Assembly (NCBI GenBank): GCA_021298935.1
Contig: JAJTHR010000299.1
Location: 1 to 11,424, forward strand
Length of the DNA: 11,424 nucleotides
Reading direction: 5' to 3'
Origin: Parachlamydia sp.
GTDB taxonomy: Bacteria > Chlamydiota > Chlamydiia > Chlamydiales > Parachlamydiaceae
Shown: piece after piece, positions 5,378 through 11,424 of the stretch
How positions within the stretch are numbered: position 1 is the first letter of the stretch
How the letters are laid out: the number at the start of each line of letters is the position of its first letter
Program-made: the position numbers and the translations under genes
Notes under the pieces: model-generated
Seen by the model: only the letters and a program-made list of their open reading frames with translations
Told to the model about the DNA's origin: nothing
Databases searched by the model: none

Positions 5378-6544
5378 ATGAAAAAAAAAATTCCATCTAC
5401 TGATTTAGAAACCGTCATGCCGCTATTGATCAATCAATGGCGCCGCCTGCATAAATTGTCCGGACCAGCAGACGCCCTGCAAACAAGAGAGTTTCGTAGC
5501 GTCGTCTCCGCAGTACAGACATTGCAAATGGGCCTTGAAACAGGCAGGGACCTGGTTGGACAAGATTATTTTTCAAATAACGACTTGCTGGGTGCCTATC
5601 TGCTTTATCAATGGCCTGTGCGCTACCAGGAAGGGCTTTGTCTCATTAACGAGGTTCCCTTTACACCCAAGCGTGTTCTGGACCTTGGAAGCGGCCCGGG
5701 GGCTTTTTCATTTGCAGCCCTTAAGCACGGCGCCAAGGAAGTGATCGCGATCGACCGCAATACCCGCGCTCTGGAACTGGCAGCTGAAGTATGCGGACGC
5801 TATGGCTTTCCGCTGACCATCCGCAAGCATGATTTGAAAAAGACCACATTTCCAGTCGAGGGGAAATTCGACCTCATTATTGCTTCCTATTGCCTAGAAG
5901 AGCTTTTTCCTGACACGCAAAGAGAATGGCCGGCGGCGCAAAAAAAATGGATTGATAACCTTTTCAACTACCTCACCCCCGAAGGATGCCTGCTGCTTGT
6001 CGAAAGCTCACTGCTCCCCTCCAATCGCCGCCTGCTTAACTTGCGCGATCAGTTAGTTAAAGAACAAGTGCCTGTCCAGGCCCCCTGCATTTGGCAAGGT
6101 GAATGCCCGGCCTTGCAGGCAAAGAATAGCCCCTGCTATGCCCAAAGGGAACTTGATAAGCCCTATCTAATGAAGGAAATCCAAAGGGCCGCCCAAATCA
6201 ATCTGGGATCATTGAAAATGAGCTATATCCTCTTTAATCATCCGAAAAGCACACGACGCCTACCTGACGATCCGCTTTACCGCGTAATCAGCCCCCCTGT
6301 TGAATCGCAAACAGGTAAACGGTATTATCTTTGCGGAACCGCCGGTAAGAAAAACCTGGGAACCCATTTGAAGGAGCATCCTCAAGAATCGAAAGCCTTT
6401 GACTATCTTAAAAGAGGAGAACTCATTTCAATCAAGGAAGCCCTTGAAAAAGGCCCTCTTTTTGACATTGTTCTGGGAACGCGCATTAAAGTGGAAGCGG
6501 CACTTAACAAACCAATCATTGATGCGGACTTAATCGAATATTAA
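5378..6544 (+). CDS. Rsm22/METTL17-family methyltransferase with four candidate Fe-S cysteines
   Basis: 388 residues. A helical N-terminus (1-95, with LLGAYLLYQWPVRY at 70-83) is followed by a Rossmann methyltransferase core: VLDLGSGPGAFSF (100-112) binds S-adenosylmethionine, D126 (IAIDRN) would hold the ribose, and FDLIIASYCLEEL (164-176) is motif IV. After the core comes APCIWQGEC (235-243) and NSPC (250-253), then LKMSYILFNHP (279-289). C237, C243, C253 and C319 follow the spacing of the four cysteines I recall binding a [4Fe-4S] cluster in METTL17/Rsm22. Members act on small-subunit rRNA or its assembly; the bacterial substrate is not established to my knowledge. The ATG lies one base after the rluB stop with no Shine-Dalgarno, suggesting translational coupling in an rRNA-modification operon. 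Confidence 0.8.
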   Translation: MKKKIPSTDLETVMPLLINQWRRLHKLSGPADALQTREFRSVVSAVQTLQMGLETGRDLVGQDYFSNNDLLGAYLLYQWPVRYQEGLCLINEVPFTPKRVLDLGSGPGAFSFAALKHGAKEVIAIDRNTRALELAAEVCGRYGFPLTIRKHDLKKTTFPVEGKFDLIIASYCLEELFPDTQREWPAAQKKWIDNLFNYLTPEGCLLLVESSLLPSNRRLLNLRDQLVKEQVPVQAPCIWQGECPALQAKNSPCYAQRELDKPYLMKEIQRAAQINLGSLKMSYILFNHPKSTRRLPDDPLYRVISPPVESQTGKRYYLCGTAGKKNLGTHLKEHPQESKAFDYLKRGELISIKEALEKGPLFDIVLGTRIKVEAALNKPIIDADLIEY

Positions 6545-6590
6545 TAGTGATAGTGTAGAATTGAGCTAATCAAAAAGCATTATTTAAACG

Positions 6591-8360
6591 ATGGATACAA
6601 AACAGACAGACCACACATCAGGGATTCAATTTAAAGAGCCGACAGAAGCTTTGAAGGAAGCGATCGTTAAGCTGGAAACGTTTACGCAGGAAACGGACGG
6701 CCTGGATGTCACACTGGATGGGGACCTGGTTGCCACACGCCATCCCCCTCTCAAACGAGTCATCAGCCTCGCAAAATGCTACATCGGCCCTCTATTATCT
6801 GAAAATTTACGTCATCAGCTGGAGAACAAATTAGGCAAGATCAAACAAGAGCTCCTCCATGCACGCGATATCCTGAATAGCCACTCGCCCCTCATTTCAA
6901 AACTCGAAGAGGGAGACACCCAGCAAAAAACGCTGGCCCAATCGGCCCGCTGTGTAATTGAGCGCTATAATGCTATTGTCACGGATGGGGCTGGCACCGG
7001 CGATCATGAATTCAATTTTGAAAAAAGACAGCTCCTTTTGGATGCCGCCATCAAAGGGCAGACGATCAAACTTCCACGCACGGTCACCATTTCTTCCGAT
7101 TCCTATCTTCCGACCGAAACGACTCAGAAAACATTCAAGGAATTGGGCGCCGCTTTTGTGGGAGAAGCAGCCGGAAAGAAGACAACTTTCCAAACAACGC
7201 ACAAAAAAAATGAACAATTCTTGCGCGACACCTTTTATTTGAAGGCAATGCGGCTGGCAAGGTCCCACTTACCTAAACATTATTCGCTGGCTGAAATCAT
7301 GCAGCTGATCAAACTGACCCCCATACAGGTTGCTGAAGAAGGCGATTCCACGTTATTAAAACAAAAATTAGATATCGCACCCGGCTCATCCATCACAATC
7401 ATGGGATCCTTCAGGCAATATTTTGCCGACTTGAATTTTTTAAGCATGCCAGTCTTGAACAGTTTTCGGATTTCTACTGAATCCTCCCATTCGGGCTACC
7501 CGTACCCCTCGCAAGAGGCAGGTTGGACCCTCTGCGAAAGACTCGTCGACGCCCAGCCGTTACGCAACGAACAACTCCCTCTTTTTGTGCAACTGGATGA
7601 AAAGAAAAAGGCCGCTTCGCAAAAGATTCTCTTTGACCCCAAAATGATGGAAAAAGCCAAAGATCTGTTCCAGACACAAAGGAAAGAATTTGATTCGCAT
7701 CGCTTAGAATTAATTGCGAAACATCGCAAAACGCAGGAGCTTCTGCTTGCCGATGCGCCCTATTTAATTTTGGAAAAGGAACCTGAAAAAGCGCTGGATC
7801 AATTTTATGCCCATGTCCTGCAAGCTCCCTCTTCCTTCGACACCCTGTCAGAGGCGCAAGAGAGGCTGCTGAATGGCTTTGTCTTGCAGCCGGCCAAACA
7901 GGTCGAAGAAGAGTGGCTCATAGAGAGAGCCAGCCTTTTGAGAATGGGCAAGCCAAGCGAGCGGATGCAGCGGGCCATGCAAATTTTCCATAAGCAGCAG
8001 ACAGCTTTCTTAAGCCAAATTGACCCCTCCGATCCGCTGTCAATCTATATCCGCCTGATGGGGCCGCTGCTTGGAAATGCAGCGCGCAGCATCGTTCTCC
8101 AGTACCTTTCGGAAAAAATCGGTTTTCCTCCACCGATGCTGAATGATTTTGAACGTAAAATTCAAATGTGCGCTTTTCAACACCTGATCCGCTTTTTGGA
8201 TCATCTCGAACAGCCTTTAGATCATACCTTTAAGGGGATGCTAGGCAAATATGATGATGATTTGCGCATCCTTCAAAGCGAAACCATCGATGACCTGGAC
8301 GATCCGGCAGCATTGATTACCAATGAATTGGAAGTTTATTTCATCTCCCGTTCAAAATAA
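6591..8360 (+). CDS. Large hypothetical protein, mostly helical, no recognised domain
   Basis: 589 residues that I do not recognise. It has no signal peptide and no clear membrane segment, and is rich in charged helices (for example KLGKIKQELLHARDIL and AKDLFQTQRKEFDSHRLELI), with a likely coiled-coil stretch around residues 345-400. A distinctive loop rich in small and aromatic residues, SSHSGYPYPSQEAGWTLCER, sits in the middle of the chain and may mark a conserved site. The start ATG at 6591 has no clear ribosome binding site and lies 46 bases after the methyltransferase stop, so it could be read through from the rluB operon or from its own promoter. Its last 25 bases overlap the end of the opposing metalloprotease-like gene. 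It could be a cytosolic scaffold or a secreted effector; nothing in the sequence decides between these. Confidence 0.75.
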   Translation: MDTKQTDHTSGIQFKEPTEALKEAIVKLETFTQETDGLDVTLDGDLVATRHPPLKRVISLAKCYIGPLLSENLRHQLENKLGKIKQELLHARDILNSHSPLISKLEEGDTQQKTLAQSARCVIERYNAIVTDGAGTGDHEFNFEKRQLLLDAAIKGQTIKLPRTVTISSDSYLPTETTQKTFKELGAAFVGEAAGKKTTFQTTHKKNEQFLRDTFYLKAMRLARSHLPKHYSLAEIMQLIKLTPIQVAEEGDSTLLKQKLDIAPGSSITIMGSFRQYFADLNFLSMPVLNSFRISTESSHSGYPYPSQEAGWTLCERLVDAQPLRNEQLPLFVQLDEKKKAASQKILFDPKMMEKAKDLFQTQRKEFDSHRLELIAKHRKTQELLLADAPYLILEKEPEKALDQFYAHVLQAPSSFDTLSEAQERLLNGFVLQPAKQVEEEWLIERASLLRMGKPSERMQRAMQIFHKQQTAFLSQIDPSDPLSIYIRLMGPLLGNAARSIVLQYLSEKIGFPPPMLNDFERKIQMCAFQHLIRFLDHLEQPLDHTFKGMLGKYDDDLRILQSETIDDLDDPAALITNELEVYFISRSK

Positions 8361-9223
8361 TCCAAAATTTTAGGTAAATAAAGGGCGGACAAAAATTTTC
8401 CCCTGAATGACCGTTTGGCTTCGTTTTCCCAGTACGCACCAATGCCTTCGATAGAAGAGCTGGCAAAGTGATTGATCTCAAAATCGGTAAGGCGCACCAT
8501 CAGGGGCTCTCCTGCCTGGAGCTGCTGAAGCTTTTTCAAGCACTGTGAATACCTGTTTTGACGCCAAGCCAGCCTAAGCAAAGCTGCAAGCACAATGACA
8601 AAAAGGCCGATGAAAGAAAACCATGTAAAGGGTGCATCGTAAAGCAGAAGGCCCGCTTGAATCAGTGCCGTCAAAGCGGCCACTCCGACAAACAAATATC
8701 CCTCCCAGGCCGACTGGATAAGGGGCCCCAACCACCTTCTCAAAGGCAAAGCGGAGGTGCGGTAAGCAAGAATCTCTTCGTATTGCGGCTCATCAAACAT
8801 CATCCGTCCTGCATGGACCAATTCATGCGCCACAAGCTCTTTTCTTTGATAGATCTGCAAGTAGTGATCGTGAGTGCGCAAGGAAGACCTTAATTGCATC
8901 AGTGCAGCAGTCGGAGCCCCCTCTGCCTGCTGAAAAATCCATGCACACCCCCCGTGCCAGGGAGCAAGTTTGTCATTGCTAAAAATGACCGGCACCCACT
9001 CAGGCGAAATATTAAATAAATTTTTTGCCACTTGCATCCCCTCTTCAAGCGCAATGCCCGTTTCATCCATCGCATCGCTTGAAAAAGGGAAATCCTCCCA
9101 TTCTCTCCTATTTTTTTTTAAAGAAAGGCAAAATTGAACGCGCAGCCTCCAATCCTCCTCAGTTTCATGCGGTCCGTGGTAAAGCCCTTTACGATCCAGT
9201 TCATTCCAGTCTAAATTTTCCAT
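8336..9223 (-). CDS. Membrane protein with HELVH zinc metalloprotease motif
   Basis: 295 residues. The first 170 are soluble and include a zinc protease signature: HELVH at 133-137 (two zinc-binding histidines and the catalytic E134), followed 12-13 residues later by EEILAYRTS (149-157), where E149 or E150 would be the third ligand as in gluzincins. Two hydrophobic helices follow (about 174-196 and 199-219), then a basic, soluble tail of about 75 residues ending at K295. No signal peptide is visible, so with two helices both ends should face the same side, probably the cytosol. A role in membrane protein turnover is plausible but unproven, and I cannot name the family. The ATG at 9223 has no obvious Shine-Dalgarno. 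It is convergent with, and overlaps by 25 bases, the preceding gene, and is divergent from thyX. Confidence 0.7.
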   Translation of the reverse strand: MENLDWNELDRKGLYHGPHETEEDWRLRVQFCLSLKKNRREWEDFPFSSDAMDETGIALEEGMQVAKNLFNISPEWVPVIFSNDKLAPWHGGCAWIFQQAEGAPTAALMQLRSSLRTHDHYLQIYQRKELVAHELVHAGRMMFDEPQYEEILAYRTSALPLRRWLGPLIQSAWEGYLFVGVAALTALIQAGLLLYDAPFTWFSFIGLFVIVLAALLRLAWRQNRYSQCLKKLQQLQAGEPLMVRLTDFEINHFASSSIEGIGAYWENEAKRSFRGKFLSALYLPKILDYFEREMK

Positions 9224-9285
9224 GCGGCCAACATATATGATTTATTTTTTGCTTGAAAGAGAGACTTTTTTCTGGCACCCTAGAA

Positions 9286-9318
9286 GGTTTCTAATTACCC
9301 TATTGGATAATTAGAACC
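9286..9318. promoter_or_regulatory. Inverted repeat in the divergent intergenic region upstream of thyX
   Basis: GGTTTCTAATTA (9286-9297) faces TAATTAGAACC (9308-9318) across a ten-base spacer, a match of 11 base pairs with a single bulged T. It lies 45 bases before the thyX start and about 60 bases before the metalloprotease start on the other strand. No T tract follows, so it is more like an operator or RNA leader structure than a terminator. I see no protein in the window that would obviously bind it. Confidence 0.4.
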
Positions 9319-9362
9319 ATGCATTCTTACAAGTAGCCATTTCCTATAAGGACGCTTCTATT

Positions 9363-11009
9363 ATGTTCACAGACGATTACGAAGAATTTACCGACGAACA
9401 GGTCAAACGTCTAAAAAGATATGTATCGAATACATCCGGACATGTTTTTGCTCTAAGGAACCTTCCTGAAGTCATTAAGGGCGCCTTATTTTCCCGCTAT
9501 TCACGCTCAAGCCTAGGGTTGCGCAGTCTGCTTTTAAAGGAATTTGTTCATAATAATGATGAAGCCTCGTTTGAAGCCATCACTGGTCATTCACAGGGAA
9601 ATGAAGAACAGCAAGACCTAGAGCAAATAGAAGCGGTCAAGAAAGCGCAAGCCTTTTATGATCGCATCCTGGATGGTTACGGGGATGATTCAATTGGTGA
9701 ATTAGGCGGAGCCCATCTTGCCATTGAAAACGTTTCGATGATTGCCGCCAAAATGATTGAGGATTGCCGTATTGGCGGATCCCCTTTGGAGAAATCGACG
9801 CGCTACATCTATTTTGACCAAAAAATGAAAGGGGAATATTTATTTTTCCGCGATCCCGTTTTAATGACATCAGCCTATCGTGACAGCTACATAGAAACAT
9901 GCAATATGCTTTTTGAAACCTATAGCCGCCTGATTTCTCCCATGACCGCTGTCATCGAACAGCGTTTTCCAAAAGACTCTGCCATTTCGAAATCAGCCTA
10001 TACAGCGGCTCTGAGGGCAAAAGTGCTCGATTGCCTCCGCGGGTTATTACCTTCCAGCACACTGACAAACATGGGCATTTTTGGCAACGGCCGCTTTTAC
10101 GAGCAGCTCATCCACAAGCTCAATTGCCAAAATCTGTCGGAGTTGCAAGAGATCGGAAAACGAAGCTATGATGAGCTCTCAAAGGTCATTCCCTCTTTTG
10201 TACGTCGATCCAATCCGAGCCATCGCTCCCATCAAAGCTATGCGCAATTTGTTGAAAGCATGCAAAGAGACCTCAGGCTGCTGGGAAAACAGTACGAGGA
10301 GCAATGCGAGCGTTCATTCCAGCCAGGTGTGCGCCTAATTTCGTACGATCCGCAGGCCGTCACCAAGGTCGCTGCCGCCCTCCTCTTTTCCGCCTGTGAC
10401 AAGGGGCTTGCCGAGTTGTTAAATTACTGTCGAACGCTGCCGGAAGAAGAGCTTGCCCGTATTTTAGATGCCGGCTGCAATGCCCGTGAAAACCGCCGGC
10501 ATAAATCGCCGCGCGCTCTTGAACATGCCGAATTTACATTTGAGATGGTGACCGATTTTGGGGCCTACCGCGACTTGCACCGCCACCGCATGCTGACACA
10601 AGAAAGACAGATGCTTACCTGTGATTACGGCTTCTATATTCCCCCTGAAATTCAAAATACCCCGCATGAAGAAGAATACTGCCATGCCTTGCATCAGGCT
10701 AAAGCCGTTTATGACAGGATTGCCGCAGAACTCCCCGAGGAAGCGCAGTACATCGTCCCCATGGCCTACAACGTGCGCTGGTACTTCCACATCAACCTGC
10801 GCGCCTTGCAGTGGCTGTGCGAGCTTCGCTCAGCGCCGGCAGGCCATCCGACCTACCGATTTGTCGCGCAAGCCATGGCCAAGCAAGTATGCGAGAAATT
10901 TCCTCAATTTGAGCGCTTCTTCAAATTTGTCGATTACGAAGGATATGAGCTGGGCCGCCTGGAGCAAGAACAGCGCAAAGTTGAAAAGCAGCAAATGCTT
11001 ATGATTTAA
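9363..11009 (+). CDS. thyX: Double-module ThyX-family (flavin-dependent thymidylate synthase-like) protein
   Basis: 548 residues, about twice a normal ThyX, and similar to the roughly 530-residue chlamydial ThyX I recall as characterised biochemically. ThyX makes dTMP from dUMP using methylene-tetrahydrofolate and FAD. The first module (about 90-260) has YGDDSIGELGGAHLAIENVS (106-125), DCRIGGSPLEKSTRYIYF (134-151) and ALRAKVLDCLRGLLPSSTLT with a following NGRFYEQLI. The second (about 320-525) has LHRHRMLTQERQMLTCDYGF (405-424), NVRWYFHINLRALQWLCELR (470-489) and RFVAQAMAKQVCEKFP. The canonical RHR-x7-S-x-R-Y signature is divided: module one keeps S-T-R-Y but not RHR, module two keeps RHR but has M417 for the serine and no R-Y. 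Start supported by AAGGA (9348-9352) ten bases upstream. Confidence 0.85.
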   Translation: MFTDDYEEFTDEQVKRLKRYVSNTSGHVFALRNLPEVIKGALFSRYSRSSLGLRSLLLKEFVHNNDEASFEAITGHSQGNEEQQDLEQIEAVKKAQAFYDRILDGYGDDSIGELGGAHLAIENVSMIAAKMIEDCRIGGSPLEKSTRYIYFDQKMKGEYLFFRDPVLMTSAYRDSYIETCNMLFETYSRLISPMTAVIEQRFPKDSAISKSAYTAALRAKVLDCLRGLLPSSTLTNMGIFGNGRFYEQLIHKLNCQNLSELQEIGKRSYDELSKVIPSFVRRSNPSHRSHQSYAQFVESMQRDLRLLGKQYEEQCERSFQPGVRLISYDPQAVTKVAAALLFSACDKGLAELLNYCRTLPEEELARILDAGCNARENRRHKSPRALEHAEFTFEMVTDFGAYRDLHRHRMLTQERQMLTCDYGFYIPPEIQNTPHEEEYCHALHQAKAVYDRIAAELPEEAQYIVPMAYNVRWYFHINLRALQWLCELRSAPAGHPTYRFVAQAMAKQVCEKFPQFERFFKFVDYEGYELGRLEQEQRKVEKQQMLMI

Positions 11010-11041
11010 TCACGTTTAAATCAAGTCAGGCAGATTCGACG

Positions 11042-11338
11042 TCAAGCAAGCAGTTTACCGGATGGCCAGGCCAATAGGAAAATGTGTGATTGTGTTCGTA
11101 TAGCTTCTATACTGGCGTTTTTAACCAAAAGAGCGCCCGGGCAATCTCTTCTCTCCAATTTTTCCCGCAATTGTAAAATGCCTACCTTTGCATGATCTTC
11201 CCTTTCCCATCCCCACGCATCGCCTAAATAAATGAGCCCGCTGCCTTAATTGGGCACGACGGGTTCTAATGGGGGAGAGGGCGAGTAATACCATTTCCCG
11301 AAATTAAAATCATAAATTTGACTTGTGATCACCTTCAT
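11042..11338 (-). pseudogene. Remnant of an unrecognised gene, broken by an in-frame stop and entering the palindrome
   Basis: On the minus strand an ATG at 11338 inside the palindrome opens a frame reading MKVITSQIYDFNFGKWYYSP and then SPPLEPVVPN before a TAA at 11248-11246. Without any frame change it continues for 67 codons, starting GSGLIYLGDAWGWERED and ending FLLAWPSGKLLA, to a TGA at 11044-11042. The continuation has no Met to restart from and reads like ordinary protein (balanced composition, amphipathic middle around residues 20-33), so I take it as one gene with a nonsense mutation (CAA to TAA would do it). The true start may lie further upstream: the opposite palindrome arm encodes a related peptide whose alignment implies a one-base indel near 11330. 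I recognise no family. Confidence 0.5.
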
Positions 11339-11424
11339 CTTTAAAAGATCTCTCCTTGTTGATATTCAAAGATATCAACTTCGAAAAGATCTTTTAAATC
11401 TGAAGCGCTGACAAGTCAACTTTA
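11288..11424. repeat. Right copy of the palindromic repeat (3' end cut by the window edge)
   Basis: Begins with the terminal inverted repeat ATACCATTTCCC (11288-11299), and 11293-11424 is identical to bases 1-132. Joining 11288-11424 to 133-157 rebuilds a complete 162-bp element with matching ends ATACCATTTCCC and GGGAAATGGTAT. The identity over 132 bases at both window ends means either that the molecule is circular, or that two near-identical dispersed copies flank this segment and the assembly stopped in them. Confidence 0.8.

Noticed and set aside
6897..7268. A 123-codon open frame on the minus strand
   Set aside because: It lies wholly inside the 589-residue gene, has no ribosome binding site and its product looks like an antisense shadow.
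10621..11004. A 127-codon plus-strand frame inside thyX
   Set aside because: Its product is rich in Ser, Pro and Arg as expected for an out-of-frame reading, and the ThyX frame carries clear family motifs over the same bases.
11002..11023. Hairpin TGATTTAA/TTAAATCA at the thyX stop codon as a terminator
   Set aside because: The stem is only eight A/T-rich pairs with no T tract after it, so termination there is not supported.
1..11424. A complete small plasmid or phage, suggested by the identical ends
   Set aside because: No replication, partition, mobilisation or phage gene is present, and the content is core metabolism and rRNA modification, so an assembly loop on a repeat is more likely, though not excluded.
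1..11424. tRNA, rRNA, CRISPR arrays or transposase genes
   Set aside because: I looked for tRNA-like cloverleafs, evenly spaced short repeats and DDE or serine/tyrosine recombinase motifs and saw none.

Overview
The window looks like a chromosomal contig from a member of the Chlamydiae, most likely an environmental (amoeba-associated, Parachlamydia- or Simkania-like) lineage. Three things point there. The order gpmA-nifS-nifU beside an rluB-type pseudouridine synthase is the one I recall from Chlamydia (pgmA-nifS-nifU next to a predicted pseudouridine synthase). There is a long, two-module ThyX-family protein of chlamydial type. A small protein has the bilobed hydrophobic core typical of chlamydial inclusion-membrane (Inc) proteins. 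No database search was possible, so family calls rest on motifs and remembered reference sequences.

Layout, left to right. 1-494 holds a truncated copy of a long imperfect palindrome, a possible short gene remnant and a good promoter. 495-995 (+) is the Inc-like protein, ended by a hairpin. 1073-3707 (-) is a compact gpmA-nifS-nifU operon behind one promoter; nifS lacks the catalytic Lys and Cys of cysteine desulfurases, and the N-terminal scaffold half of NifU lacks the three Fe-S ligands. 3789-3881 (-) is a possible 30-residue Cys-rich zinc-knuckle-like ORF. 3929-4511 (-) is a type II toxin-antitoxin pair whose toxin gene carries an in-frame stop. 4672-6544 (+) is an rluB-like pseudouridine synthase followed 1 bp later by an Rsm22/METTL17-type methyltransferase with four candidate Fe-S cysteines. 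6591-8360 (+) is a large protein of unknown function. 8336-9223 (-) is a membrane protein with an HELVH metalloprotease motif, overlapping it tail to tail. 9363-11009 (+) is the double ThyX-like protein. 11042-11338 (-) is a broken gene that runs into the palindrome.

The first 132 bases and the last 132 bases (11293-11424) are identical. The contig therefore either is a circle of 11,292 bp or, more likely given the housekeeping genes and the lack of any replication gene, is bounded on both sides by a dispersed palindromic repeat at which assembly stopped.

A common thread is decay or repurposing of known families: an apparently non-catalytic NifS beside a ligand-less NifU scaffold (with an intact C-terminal Nfu CxxC), a ThyX whose signature is split between two halves, a toxin stopped by one codon, and a pseudogene at the edge. 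A candidate Fe-S rRNA methyltransferase encoded near the Nif-like genes is a possible, unproven, functional link. I did not find a clearly new multi-gene system; the strongest leads are the non-catalytic NifS/NifU pair, the split-signature ThyX and the palindrome.
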